Assembly: GCF_963662255.1 (NCBI RefSeq)
Contig: NC_085052.1
Location: 6,740,807-6,804,806 of the forward strand
From: Cinclus cinclus
Lineage: Eukaryota > Chordata > Aves > Passeriformes > Cinclidae
Reading direction: 5' to 3'
Length of the DNA stretch: 64,000 nucleotides
Under the pieces are notes generated by a model, which was not told the DNA's origin, did not search any database, and saw nothing but the letters and a program-made list of their open reading frames with translations. Within the stretch, counting starts at the first letter, position 1, and each line of letters begins with the position of its first letter. This document shows, in pieces, positions 12,101 through 27,100 of the stretch. A program made the translations under genes and the position numbers.

Positions 12101-15100
12101 TTATTTACAGATGCATCTATTGCAATTGTCTAATATTTAGTCTGTATTTCTTTCTCTGTCTGCAGTTGTCTGTAGGCATGGTGTTTAAAAACAAAATCTA
12201 AAATAAGCAGCAAAGTGTCATACTCCAGGAAATTCAAGTGATGAGTTAAATCCTCTTCAGAATAGTTTTTTCACTTTTTCCTAATCAGGTGAATAATGAA
12301 GAGTTCACTGTCCTCAAGCTGTGGGAATTAATTTAATGTTTGCCTTTTTCTTTTAATAACTTCCAGTTATTTTCTTTCATGTAGAATCTTACCATGGAGA
12401 CAGACCTGACAGCTGCAAATGGCAAAAAAGTCAAAGCACTTGAGATATTTGCTTATGCTCTGCAATTCTTTAAGGAACAGGCATTAAAGGTGGGCTAATG
12501 CTTCCTTATCAAGATTTTCTATATTTATAACTAGGATAAATATGAGCTTGATGTTTTTTAGCCTTGCCAAGCTTTGACTTAAGTTGTATTTGATGTAAAC
12601 AAAGCAAGGCAGGTGTAGAAACTCTGGGCAGGCTGTGGACTCTGGGGAGCTCACAATAGCCTGAAGTAATTTCCCCTTGCACAGGTCAAGCTCGATTCAC
12701 TAATAGCATCACTGTGATGCAGAGTTCTGAATAGTTTTTTACTGGCTTAGGTATTTTCTACTGTATTTTTAATGGGGAAAAATAAAAGGTAGATTTGATA
12801 AGAAAATTTAAAAGCTTATTATTTTCCATTTCTGATTTGAAATGTTGCAGGGCTCATTTCTTGCAGTGTTCTTGGATCACAAGATTGTTTTTCTTTTTCT
12901 CCAATGGAATACATTGGTAAACAGGTTTTGAGGTTTTAAATCTCGTGTAAACAGTCAATTGTGAGTTAAGTAAACATTGGCTTCCAACGTGCCACTATAA
13001 TGTCAGTGTGAGCAGAGCAATTCCTGGGTCAAATCAGAGTATTCATCCAAGCAAGTGTTGTTTAAAATAGCCTTGTGGTTAAAAGCTAACCCACTTTTTT
13101 GAGTGGGTTTAATTTATTTTCTCTGAGATCCAGTCTGTTCCTCATGGCTGCAGAGAAACAATACTGCCAGTACAACTCAAATGCCTCATCTTGTCAGAGA
13201 CATTTTTTACTCTACTTTTCTGGGGTTGGTTGTGGAGTCACAGACTTGGGCGTGTGCACACACTGGGGATATTATTAGCAAATATGAATGTTGGATAAAA
13301 TTCCATGTATTTGCTGTGCTGCCTGCTCAGGGCTACATCCTTTTCCTGATGTTAATAACTGAATCCCTGGCATTTGTGAGTGAATCCTGGAACTAATTAG
13401 ACAAGCCATGTAAGTGAGCTGTTACTTTGGACTGTACCGTGTCTGTCTGTGGTGCCCTGTGCAGTATAATGGTGCTACTTTTCCAGCATGGATTTTTGAA
13501 CTGCAGCATAACTAAACAAACACAACACCTTGGCTCAGCACATGCAGAAACATTTTTTTTTTACATTCTAAAGGCCTGTTGTCCACCTTTCTGAACCTTT
13601 CTGTTTGGATGGAGGTTTAGATAGGACATATGGTAATGACATTTTACTTGGACCGTTGCCCAAAACATGTCAGTATATCACCTAATCTGAAAATGCAGTA
13701 CAGACTTTCCTCTTTTTTAAGAGGAGGAAAAAAAGGAAAATAAAAGTACTAAACTAGTCTTGAATGTTTGCTTAAAGCAAAATTTTGAAGGACCAATCAG
13801 TTTTTTTTTTTAAAGGGGTTAACTGTAACTTCCCCTTGGTAACTGCAATGTAAAAATTTGATTTAAAGGTAAATGCTGTATAGAAGCCATTGAAAAATCC
13901 AGGTTGTAAAACATATATGTTCATCAGTGATACTCCAGATATTTTTCTGTATATTAATCAAGATGTAAGGAGTGCATTCTTCAGGCTAACAGCAAATCAC
14001 ACACCATGGCTAAGAATGTACATAAATGTGCTGTAATATTCTGTAAATTGCTACTTTTGCAAAAGCTGACTTTTCTACTTTATTTGAGCAATAAACCTTT
14101 CTATAAGCCTCCTTGAGAAAGCTTCAACCTTAAACCCACCTTTTGGCTTAGTGAAGCATTCTTGGCAGGGTGGAAGTAATTCTGATTTGTTGCATGGATG
14201 TAACAGGCAAAGAAAATTGAAAAGAGGGTTACTGTTATCAGAGCCAGCAGAAAAGAATGTTTACCTGTAGACACCCATAATTCTATATTCTCCTTGTTAT
14301 CTTTATTCACTTTTTTTTTTTTTTTTGGGTTTTTGTATTTTTTTTTTCTCTTAGGAGCTCAGTGACCAAGGAGGCTCGGACTTTGAAAACACTGAAGTAA
14401 GATGGGTCATTACAGTGCCAGCTATTTGGAAGCAGCCTGCAAAGCAGTTTATGAGACAAGCTGCCTACAAGGTAATATTACAGGCTAAATGTAGAAATGC
14501 CCCTTTAAAGCCCTAGTTTATAAGCTAAATGATAAAATGTATTGGGGCAATTTAGTATAAACTGTATAAATCCAGTCTAGAAACGTTCAAACTGGAGTTA
14601 ACTCTACCAAGCAGTAGCTGTATATTATATGTATTCATTTCTTAAATGCCTTTTTCTTACTCTTTATTTTTATGTATTGGCGTCCCTCACTGCAGACTCT
14701 GGTATTTTAGTCATCTTGGACAGTGTATTCCTGCTGAATTCAGTGCACATGGAACAGATGCAGTTTTGAGACCCTGAGGAAAGTTGAGTTTAAAATACTG
14801 GACACAGCTTTGTTTTGTTACTTTCTTTAGGTCATCACAGACTTTTAACTTAAAAAAAAAAAAAAAAAAAGGGAAAACGAGGGAAAGAAAAGAGCCTCCT
14901 TGGTGGGACTTCTTTTCCAGTGCCCATTTTCCCACAGTAGGAATGAAAGGACTCTGAACCAGATGGCATGGATATAAAATTAAATTCAAATATTATTTTT
15001 GCCAGTAAGAGGTTTATCTGCATTTAACTCTTTCCCCTCAACTGCCCCTCAGATATATGCACTTTCCATATGCATGTCCTTTATTTCAGATTCAGTTTGT

Positions 15101-18100
15101 GTCTCTAGTACATGAGACGTACACATTCTTCTTTTCATCAGGATATTAATTTTTAGTTTGTGTTTTTTTCTCCCCCCCATTTTTGGTCAGAGACTTGCGT
15201 AACCCATTGGCAACAGCTATGCAATGCACAGTTTGTAAAATAACTTCTAGTTCATGAGTAATTTGCAGAGTGCTCCTGGGAAGCACCCAGATTTTTCTAA
15301 CTGTTTCTAACTATCTCTAATGTTGAGCAACGTTTTTCTTAACAGTCTGTATTGTGGGATTGCTAATGCTAGTGCCAGAAGCAAAACACTCTTAAAGTTC
15401 TGATGGAAGGACACGGTTGTAGGTAAATCTGAAACACTAGAGACCCATTCATTATCTCTGTATATTGTTGTCTGCCTGCTGTCTGTGTGCATGTGTGCTC
15501 GTGAAGTGGGAGCTGTGTAAGGAGCAGGGCAGGGTTCAGGTAGATCTCTTGGCATTTCTCATTTGTGGCACAATGGAATGTTGTTAATTAGTGTCTGTGT
15601 CTGTGGTTGTGTCTGTGATTGTGTACTTCTATGGGCAAGCTTGACAAACAGCAAGGGCTGACAAGGCTTTCAACTCGGTGTGTGATCCGCTGCAGGAAAA
15701 CTCGAGTTTAGGGAAATAATTCATGTTAACTTCACACATGACTGACTTTTTTCAAAGCAGTGGGAATGAAGAAACAAGTGCAGAAAACAGAATTCTGAAT
15801 TGCCGTTCAGTCTTTCAGATTCCTATTGCTGGATCCAAATGTTCCTTGTGGATGGATCAGAAGTTGCAGCTCTTGTTGTTAGCCATTGGAAGATGGCAGC
15901 ATCTTGAAAATGAGGGACATCAGGTGGAGAAGAAGTGTGAAAAGGCAGTGGTACAAACCTTGTAACAGGAGACACACTGAAGTACAACCATCAGTCTGAG
16001 CTGAGAGTTAACTTGCAGAAAATATTAATGAGCTGTGGAAATGTGCTGAGCAATCTGTGTCAAATGAGGTAGCTCCAAGAGAGCTAAAGTGCTAAAACAG
16101 CTTCAGTCACTGGTTCACAGTGTAAAGCCCAGCCTTTCTGGAATGGTTAAGTAGTTGTCTAGGCAAAGCTAATGGAATTAATAAAATAAAGTAAGAAGTA
16201 TTGGAAATCTGCTGCTTTGCTCAACACCCATCAGCTTTTGACCAACCTATGATCTCAGTGCACCTCTGATGTCCCCTCATCTCTGCTTTGCCTTAAACAA
16301 AGCATTGCTAACCTGGAACTCCTCATCTGCCCAGGGGCTCCTGCATTGTCCCCTTCCAGCTGCTGTGCTGCTTTCTCACTGAATGAGTAATCTGTGTGTT
16401 CCCTTCAGCTCACAGTTCTTCCTCTCTCTTTCCATGCAGCCTATCAAAATCCTGCTAATTCTGTCTGCATGACAGCTTTTCCTGTCTTTGCACACTGCTG
16501 AGCTTTCATCCAAGCTGTCAGTGATTTTGCATCTTGGTTACTGCAACATCATTTCCTTGGCTTCAGCAGCTGTAGTCTGGCCTGGTTTGTATCTCTTCAG
16601 AATATTGCCTCTAAAGAGTTCTGTAGCCTCTCATTTGACAGGGAAATCAGCCCACATTTGACTCCATCTGTGTCATCTGAGACATAAGCTGCATGTCCTG
16701 AACATGAATGTCTCTATTGCTCACTCATTTTCCTCTTCTGAAACACTTTTGAAAATGCTGGTTTTTTTCATGATTACAAAAACTTCAGTGTGATTAAACT
16801 ACTTTCCTATCGTAGGAAAACCACTCATTGCTTCTTGCTGTTGCTCTGCCTGCCCTATCTGTATTCATCTTTTGTGCTTTTTGTATCCTGAACAATTTTT
16901 ATAGCTGAGTTATTACCTCTTTGAAGCAGGTATTTGTTTATTCTCTCTGGGGCCTTCTGAGGAACTAAGTCTGGCAGGTTGTAGAGAGTTGCATGTCTTT
17001 ACAGATTATTTTGCTGAATCAAAATTACTTTATTCCTGAATAACAGTTCGCAGATTCTTTTTCTTGTCCCTCATGCTTAATTCCCATGTGTCCAGAGATG
17101 GTTCTAAAGCTCTGAGACACTTGTTCAGGTCTGGTCAGAACTGGAAAGAGTGTGAACTCTGTAGGACTCCCTTAGCTTTAAGTTTCCTTTCCCAAAACAT
17201 GTCTGCTGGGATTAGTGTGCATTGCATCAGTGTTCACTACATCCTCAGTAATGACTTTTAGGGTTTATAGTCATATTTGCCATTCTCCCCACTAGTAAAA
17301 TAGAAGACATCATAAATAGCATCAGCTTTTCTTGTTTCTGTGTCCCAGTTGTTCTGCTTCACATCCTTTGGGCACAAGAAGTGCAGAGCAGAATCTGCAG
17401 GATGGAATTCCTTCAACATGCAAATAGGAATAAAGTGTTAAGGAAGAGTTTGGAGTGGGACAGGAATATGTGAATGTAGAAGCTGTAAGATGAGAAAGTA
17501 AAACATGGCATAAGAACTGCACTCAGGGCAGGGTGAAGGAAAGAGGAGGCTGGTCCATTTTCTGCCCAAAATACTCTCTGGGCTTTCAAACATCAGTCAG
17601 TTGTTCTGGTCTTAGATACTGAGGGTTTCTTTTTTGTATGAACTCCGAGTTTTGAAATTGAGTTCTGGAGCTCTGAAGTAGATTTATTTTTCTATTACAA
17701 ATAGCAAATAAAATCGTTTGCATGGTAAGCTCATATAAACAAAAGAGAGGCAGTCTAGGTTATAGGATTAAAGCATGTGAGCCTAAAATTCAGAGGCTTT
17801 ATTTAACCAGCTCCTATGCTGAACATTTATTACTGTTTTAACATCAGTTTTGTCATGGAATGTGCACAATGAGAATTATTTAACACGTTGTGTTCTGAGG
17901 TCAGTGACATTACATTGATCAATACTACTTTACTCTGGAGAAGCCTTAGGAGAAAAATAAACAAACTTGGTGAAAGAATGTGACAGCACCAGAAATTCCT
18001 TGCTAATAAAAATGTGACATGAAGTATGTTTGAGTTTTAAAAAAATGGCTTGGGAGTTTTAACCAGATTGAAATTTGTGAAGCTGAGCTCTTATTCCCTT

Positions 18101-21100
18101 ATAAGTCTGTTCTTCTGTACATAAAACACATGCAACTGAAATTTATTTGTGTGGGGACAGTGTGACAGGCTCCTGCTATAAACTGCATAAGAAGGTGTAA
18201 GCAGCACTGGGAAGCTGGTTATTTTTCTGAAACAGTACTTTTTAGTGAGGCAGATGAGGCAGAAGTGTCTTAATGCACCAACCATCCTGATTATTTGTAG
18301 TTTGTAGGGGTCTGTTGTGTCTCTGATTTCGCTTTTGTGATATTAAGATCCTTTAATCATGAGAATGAAATTGTTTATCGAGTGGTTTTTGGGGGGGATT
18401 CTGCGTTTCATAGCTGTGTTTCATTAGGAAATGATAACTAACTGAGAGGTGAAGATTACAGAGTGGAAAATGTGAACTAATTGGTCTCTGCTCACACATT
18501 TGAATTCCTCAGCCAGGTTGACATGAAGGCAGAGGCATCTGCTAATCCAGTTCTGTATATTTGTGTGACAGAAGTGGACAAACCCAAGTTGGAGTATTTG
18601 CAGTTTTTCCTTTTGCTAAACAAGTAAATCAAGAGGTTTTCATAGCATTCTTTGTAAGGGTGAATCTGTGCTTGTCTTACCAAGTTTTGAAACACTTTTC
18701 AGGTTCTTAGAAATTGCCTGAAAACAACAGAAATAGCCAAAACATAGAATCTTCTTTCTGCCTCATGGAAAGGCTGTGTTAGATGGCATTTACCAGCCCA
18801 AAAAGAAAACAATTGTCTGAAAGGCTGTAAACTACAATCATTAGAAAGTGATAGAAATCCACAAATGCAATTTAGCATGGACGGGGTCTGAATCTAATGG
18901 GTTTGATTGCAATAAATTCATAGAAGAGGTCTGTGGTCTACAAGAAATCTTAAATGCCCATATTCAGTTGAAGAGAAAAGAAACATCTAAATAAAGGGAA
19001 GGAGATGGCCTGAGGCATTAGGAAGAGACCTAAATAGGAAGAGTCAGGCTTTGCTGTTGTGGTAACTGGTGCCTGCCCCAGGTACAAAAGGCATTTCTAG
19101 AGCATTATAACATGAAAAATTGAAAAGCTTATGAGAATTTAATGGCTGCATTTTTCTAATGGCTGCTACTCATCAAACTTGCAAGTAGTGTTCTCCTGCA
19201 CCTTGAGGGATATAATGTAATGCAGCAAAAAATTCTTGGTAATGCCACTTGGAGCTAAGCTTTCAGTTACTGCCCAAATGTGATCTGTGACAAGAGTCCC
19301 TTGGGAAGGAGCTTACAGCAACATCACCCTGCAGAAATAAGGACCAAATGCCACTGTGGTCCCATTTATCTTCAACTTGTCAAAAAATATGTGTTCTATT
19401 TTTGTTATTATTCAGCAATATGTGACTCGTCTTAGGTAATGCTAATTTGGATTTATTTGTGGTCCCAGTACCTGAGAAACTTTTTGAAGAATGAGAGGGC
19501 AGAGGCACAACAAAAGAAGCAAGTTGTGCAAAGCAAAATGTTGGTGATTTCAGTCTCATGTGGTTATCCCTTACCTAATAAATGATCCAATATTCTTCTC
19601 CTTGGGAAATTGTGTCTGGGATTACTTCTGAGACCAAAATGTGTTCGACTGGTGCTAATGTCCTATGTAAGGGCTGCTGCAATTGCTGGTATTCTTTCAT
19701 ATTTCAAAAATACAAGAAATCCTTTTCTGTCTCCTAATAACCCAGAAATCTTCTGCCTTGCCTATGTGTAGCAAGAAATTATCTTACGAGCAGTTAATGA
19801 AAGCTTTTAGTCAAATTGGCATAAGTAAACTCCAGAACCTTCTCCATGGATTGTAAACAAAAGTTTCATGATTGGTAGCCAGTGGTCATAATTCAGATAT
19901 CTCCTGCCTTATGTTCCACCTTTCTTCCTAAAAGAAAAAAAATATGGTTTTATAAATTACAAAGGGCAAATTTTAATACAAAATCCAAAAGACCTGATAA
20001 GTATAAATTTTATTCATAGAGTCAAACAGTCTCTACAGTTCCAAAGAATTCCAAGCTCAATTTTCAAGCTTGAAAACAAAAGAATAGATAATAAAAGTAA
20101 TGTATAAAATATGAAGTATAGAAATGCTAAGGTAAAGCAGTTTGTACTCTTATCTTTGTAATAGCAACACCAGAAAAATAAATTGAGGCAGTTTGACTGT
20201 GCTTAGCAAAGGCATTTATCTCAATCAGACAGCCTGGCTGTCTGTAACAAACTGGTTCATCTAATCAGTGGCCCCACAAATGCAGCAGTTCTGGCAGTTC
20301 TGTGCAGCTCCACACATTCATTATTTTAAGTGTGCTGAAAATAAAAGTCACACTTCATTATGGTTCTAGGTGCCCCATTTGTTTTCTTGCTTTTCAGACT
20401 GAGATAATGCCATAGTTTCTAGGCAGCCATTAAGAGGGAGAAATGTTCCATGTTATTTCTTACCACAGGAATAGCTTTACTGACAGGTTAGTAAACAGAA
20501 GTGAAATATCTAATGGATTCTGCTTTGGCCCAAAGCAGCTTGCTAAGTTGCACGATCAGGTTATGTGCATGCACAGCCAGCCAGGGTGATGATCCAACAT
20601 CCAACAAACTCCACTGAAAACCTTGATACTGATTTGGGTACTCAGAAGCTGATGCTTTTTCATTAGTGGGTTGTTTCACAAAATTTGTTCTTGGTGATTT
20701 ACAAAATATTATATAGGAAGGTTGTGGCAGAACTGAATGCAAAAGTTGGGTTTCAGGGCCAGGTCTGCTATTTGTGTCCTCATGTTTTTAACCATAAAGA
20801 CCATTTTTTCCTCTACAACCAATGAATGAATTAATTAGGAACTGAATTTCCTTCTCTGACAGGACAGTGGACTGAGGTAGATAGTTGTTTTGAGTGCAGA
20901 TTGCATTAGTGTTGTAAACTCATCCCTGATGCATTGATTGTCCAATTGCTGTCCATGTGTCACATCACTTTTTAATGTGGCTCACAGCTGATGTTTAGGA
21001 TTACAGGACTGCTTGAGGCTGTTGTGCTCTGTATTTTTTTTTTAGCTTTAAAAATAAATTGAAAAAAAGTGGTCTGGCAAATGTTTCCTTTTGATGCCAA

Positions 21101-24100
21101 GACACATGAACAGAAGTTCTAATTGCAATCCATACAGAAACCTGTGAGGACCTGAATAACTTCAGGCTTGCAGCAGTGGGACTGGTACTGCTGTCACCCT
21201 GTCAGACACGATGGGCTCCCTCTCACTGATGCACACAAGGATTTGACACAAGAGTCACAAACACAAGGAGAGAGAAAGTCTATAGGTCCTTAGCCTTTGG
21301 GAAGGATTCCTTCCTGCAGTCCTGGCCTTTCTGAGTGTGGCATACCTGCAGCATTTCAGAGTCATGGAAGCATTAACTGGGAGTGCTGGTTGGAGATAAT
21401 CTAGCCTGACCTTCCAGTTGAAGCAGGGTTATTGCCAGCACTGGGTTAGCAGTGGCTTTATTGAGTCAAGTTTTAAAACTCTCCAAGGACAGAGATGCCT
21501 TTCTGAGCAGCTGTTCATGTGCTGCATCACCATCTTAGTGAAAAAAGGGATTTTAGTACCCAATTTGGACCCCACAAGCTACAGTATGAGGCTTTTGTCC
21601 CTCCTTTTATCTCCTTGCAAGACTCAGAAAAACTGTGTTCTGCTGTCTTTGGACCTGCCCTTCAGAGAGCTGCAGGCAGCTGTTCCCTGGCCTGCAAGAG
21701 TTTCTTTCATCATAAAACTGATTTTAACTGTAAGTAAAATGCCAATCTAAACCTCTTGGTCCTTCAGCATACATGGTCATGCACAACTACTAAAGGGGGA
21801 TTAGTGTAACTGTTAACTGGAATTAATTTCTGTGTTGTCTGCTGATGTTCACCCAACCAGCTGTACAGGTGCCAATGTGAGGTACCTTATTATCATCCAC
21901 CCTGATTGAATGCAGGCGAGGATTTCACCCCAAAACCCTTCACAGGAGCTCACAGCTTGCGAGTTCCTGTTTCAAGTGGGAGCAGCAGTAGGTTTAGCCC
22001 AGGTGAAAGCTGTGGGAAAGTTGTGAATTTTCTGTGGGTTAGGTTCTTTATGACTTCTGGTACGGGCAAGCCCTGGAAATTCAGAATGTGCTGCCAAGCC
22101 TACACCCTAGTATTTTAAAAGCAGGGAAAGGGTGTATAAATACATAGTGACAGTATCTACTTCCTCATGGCAGAAGGGAAGATGTCTGAGGCCCCAAAAG
22201 AGTCCTCTCAGGATAAACCCAAAATCCTAAGGAAGGTTTAAAGGCTGATTTTTACTTAAGTTTTCATCCTTTTATGCCTTTCATATTATTTTATCATTTA
22301 TGTTTATGCAAAGTGAGTAAATGAAAACTCTTACAGATCTCAGCTTCCAGTTTGTGCCGCTCCATATGGCTTTTTCATCTTCCATAGCTTGTATTCCCCT
22401 TGTCTGCAAAATGAAGTTACTACTATTTTCCCATAGCCTGAGATTTCCTTTATGCTTTCTCAAGCAGTTTTCTCACAGAGAGATGTGTGTCTTTGTCTTG
22501 TCCCTGGTCTGTACAGATGGGGAAGCTGACATGGAAAGAATTCTGCAGCTGTGGTAATTATCCACAACGTTCTCACTTGTGAAATGTAAGGTGTCAGTGA
22601 CATCTGATCAGACTAGGGTGAAGGACAGCCTGTGCCACAATTCTGATTGTAGTTCAACCAGCAATAATAGTGTGAAAATGTATGCATTCATGTATATATG
22701 TTAGGTATATGCATCTATGTGTAGTGAGTGTTAAGAGAAAGCAAAATGCTCTTGGTTTCTGTGAAGCAAAAAGTTCCTCTATGGCACTGTAGATGTCAGA
22801 TCTTTGCAGGATCAACCACCACCCAAACATTGTGTTGATTGGATTTGTAATAAAAAGTCAATATTCAATTTCCATCTAGGCTCTGCTATCTGGAGTGTGT
22901 ATTTTTGAAAGGAGGGAAGAACCCAGCAGCTCTTCCTCCTGCCTTTGGCAAGCCCAGCCTCTTTACTGTGCTTACTAAGAGGAATCTTTGAGAATCCTGC
23001 TTATTTTGTGGCTATTGAGTAATTTTAAGAATCTGTCTTTGAAGATAAGTGGGCAGAGCTAACTGGGCTGTGTGACCTCAGTCTATTCTATTTACCCATG
23101 ATGTTTCCTGTACTGCAGCTCTCTTCATCACTCTGAAGTCTAAGGGCAAAGCATCAGGGTATGTGATGGTGTAGTGAGTTTCAAACTTTTCTTTTTTTTA
23201 AGGCTTCTCCAGGCCAATGTTCCAGCAAAAATGCATGCACTGTGCTTGTCCTGCAGCTTTGTGGTACCCACTTGCCCCACTCCTTGCCAACCCTGCTTCC
23301 CCCTGAATGCCTCTTTGGGAAAATGCTGGGAGTCTTTTCTCGTGTTGCTCATCTTCTTTCCTGGCACGCTCTGCCTCCGTAATCAGATCTCAGTCGTTTA
23401 TTTGTGACATCCCAGTCTGATGCCATAGGACTGGAGAAAGTGCTACCTAGTGAAGTAGGAGGAGGATTAGAGGAGCTCACTTACCAAGGCACTAAGTGGA
23501 TGGTGTGGTCATGAATCCCTTAACATAATGAACTGATTAGTTTAAACAGTGGAAGTTTCACAAGGCACTTAATTTCCAGCAGCTGTTTTGTCTTGCCTTG
23601 ATTCAGCCTCACAATACTTTCTTTCTTCATGCAGTCTGCACAGTGCTTAACTTGCAATCATGCCTTTCTTATTGTTACTAATTGTAATAAGTATCTTGAA
23701 AAATAGGAAAATGTTGATGTTAATTCTCAGCTTCTCTTGTTTTGGCTTAATGGTGTTGTCCTGTAGAGCTTAGTTTCTTAATGAGCCCCATTATCTTTAC
23801 AGAGCTGTTTCATGGGATCCAACTTCTAAATTTTATCTCTGGTGCTTACAAATGGAACATTAGTGGTATAAAACAGTTTTAAAAGTTTTTTTCCTACCAA
23901 CCAGGAGAATGGATCATTGCACGTGTCTGGTCTGCAGCATTGCTTCAGAAGTGATTAAAGTAGTGCAGTTGCTGGCAGTGACAAACTGGGAGAGAAGATT
24001 GGGGACCCAAGTCTGTGGTGGAGCTGAGATGAAACTGTTCCAGCAGCTTCTGCATGTGCTCCATGTGCCCCAGGCAGAAATGGAACCTTGCTGCTTGGGG

Positions 24101-27100
24101 AAGGGTAGCATTTGGCTGTGACACTGAACTGAAGCTCTGGGACTGTGGAGGGAATTCCTACCTTGTTGTGGGTTTCCTTAAGGAAAGCCTAAATTTTAGC
24201 CTCTGTGTCTTGTTTTTCCAACTGTATAATGAGAGTGGCTCTTTCTCACGTGTTTATCTGTTTATTTTATTTATGCTACCTTTTTGTAACTGGAAATGCT
24301 TTATAAATTGTGAATGTGGTACCTACAGCCCTGAAGCACTGCTGAATTAGGTCTTAGATGACTACAAAATATATCAAAGCTGAAAAAAGCAGAATTCATC
24401 CAATCAGTTACTTTTAGTAAGTTTTATGACTCAAAAGAACAGGTGCACTCCATGTAAGGCATGTTCCTGGTGTTACAAATCAGTGGTCCAGCTTTTTTTT
24501 TTCCCCTTTAAAAATATATCTGATGTATCTTTCTGAAAAACCCGAAAAAAAGGAACTTTACCTGTTGCTTTCAATAATTTGCAAGCACAGGAATAGGAAA
24601 CAGGTATAGGAACAGGTGTATTTCCTAACATTGCACTTCTTTTGAAGTCACTGTGGTATAATAAATAAAGAACACGCTGGTGTTCTATCTGCCTGTGGAG
24701 GACTGCTGATAAATGCTGATGCTTCTAATTACAGCAGCATTCAGAGACAGGACATTTTCATCTAGGCCTACCTTAAAAAGACTGACTACATGGAATACTC
24801 TATTATAATGCTGTCTTTAAAGTCACATACATTACAATACTAAGAAAATAAAAGTGTGTTTATTTTTTTTTTTTTCTGTGTGCTATGGCATGTGAAGCTG
24901 GGTTTGAAAACCAGTATCCTTTAATCTGTAGTAATGGTGATTCTGCATGTGGAATGAGTGAAAACAGTTCTCTGAAGTGCTCAGACTGCTGTAGTGAGCT
25001 GCAGTCCAAACCTCAATATTTGCTAGTGGGGAATTGGTCTAACAGTTGGCTGCTGATGCTGTTCAGGGAGTCGGGAATGTGTTGTGGTCAGCTGTGGCTC
25101 TCTGCTGGTGACACCTCTCTGTCTATTTTAAAAACAGAGCTGGTGGCCAGGGTGAGAATTCACCTGCATCTGGATGGTAAAGTTATTTATGCTCCAGTAC
25201 ATGAGACCTTGAAGTACTTTGAAGAACTTTGAAGTTTGCTGCCAGTGATGCATCTTGGCAAATGAGCAGCAATGCACTGGCACCAGCACACAGACCTGTG
25301 CTACTGGAGGGAGTGAGGTCTGGGAGTTCTCATGTCAAAACATGAAATCCTAGTCCTCAGGCGTATGAGCAAAGTTGAATTTTAGAGCAGTTCTTTTCAC
25401 AGTGTTCTTTGCTTCTTCCAGGTGTATAAATGCAGCAATATCTTGCAAATTAATTTAGGAATTTTTTTTGTGCGCAAAGAATTTTTGTAATCCCATGATG
25501 AGTTTTCCATTTTTGTGTTCTTGGGGAAGCTGATGTCTGCTTCCTTCATGTTCCTTAAGTGATGACTGCTAGTGAGTGTTATGGGAGGAAGAAAATCTCC
25601 TTAGCAGGCTGGAGTCAAGACACTGCTCTGTTCTGAAGTCTACTAAAAGCTGCCCTGGGCAAAAGCAAATTGGTGTGTCTGTCCCACTGCCAGAATGATC
25701 TCTAGAATGTTGAATATTGAGACATTGTTTACATCTGTCCTGCTCAGGTCTGTTAATTTGTGAATCCCTGGTCTTTATTACGGTAGTACTTGGGTAGCAG
25801 TGGGCAAGAACAGGGAGCGAGGCAGACAGAAAGCAGAAAGTGTAAACTACAGAAAATTCCCAAATGCCTGCAATTAATAATTTTAACAAATGCATCACTC
25901 TTTCTTCATGTTGCCTGCCTGCTGTTTCCACTCCTCTTTCTCTGCATGCTCAATATTTTTCTCCCATCTGTCCCTTGGCTGTAATGATGGGACAGATGTA
26001 CTGCCTAAGCCTTCCTCTTGGAGCTCCTGTTAAAACAACCTCATTGCTCCATTCCTCTCCAGCAGTGTTTATGTGCTCATGTATCCTTATCATCTCCCTT
26101 CCCCTCATTTTCTCTGTGCTGTGTATAGATATATATGCAATGTGCCCTCTTTCATGGTCTAAGTAGAAATACTATGTACACGAGGTATGAAATATTGATT
26201 ACTACATATACTTACATATAAATGTGTGTGTGTGTATGTACATATATGTGTGTCTGCTTATAAAAATATGTATTGGGTGCTTTGTGCCTTTCACTGTAGA
26301 AGATTCTCTGTGTGGTCTTTTATGATGTGAAACAACACATTCTTCACTGTAACTGGCCCTTCAAACTCTGTAAGAAAAGCTTTTAAACTAAAAACCTCAG
26401 CATTTTCTTCATGAAGTTCTGTTAGGATCAGCTGTGCTTTGAACTGTTAAAAACTGTCGTTTCTGTTGGATGTTTTCCTCAGGAGATATTTTGGGCATGT
26501 TAAAATCATAGCTAGAGAGAAAAAGGAGCAAGAATAGCATCTGCTGTGCACAGAGGGTCTGAGAACACAGATCCCAGTCCATCCGCTGCAGGTCACTGCC
26601 TTCCTCTCCTGACTGCAGTGTGAAAAGTTCATGGTACAGGCTGCTGCTGGAGGAGGGGAGGAAGCAAATGTTATTGTTAATGGTTTACTGTTTGCTTTTA
26701 GCAGGACCAGCCTTGGGAGTTTGTACTAAAATTCCCCCTAGAACAGATGATTTGGCAATTAATACAATCTTCTCCCCACCACCACCTCCAGTTAGGAAAT
26801 ACCAGTGCATTCCACGTGTGTGCAACTCAGTTCTAATCACCTCTGAAAATGCTTTATGTTGTAGCCTTTGGATTTTAATATCCTTAGCAACAAACTATTT
26901 TTCCCTTAAAATACAGTTTTGGCTTTAGTGCGTAGGTTAGACTAAGAATTGTCTGTGCTGCTGACACATGCCCAGTACAAGGAGCAGACTGAGCAGTCTC
27001 CTACATAGTGAAAAAACCCCCACTTTCTGCTCCTATTCAGAGCTCTCACACAACATGATAATGGATTTAATACAACTAAAAACTGAAGCAGGGTAGTTGG

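Noticed and set aside
14852..14870. Poly-A run as the tail of a processed pseudogene
   Set aside because: Sequence on either side gives no recognisable coding remnant and no target-site duplication that I can see.
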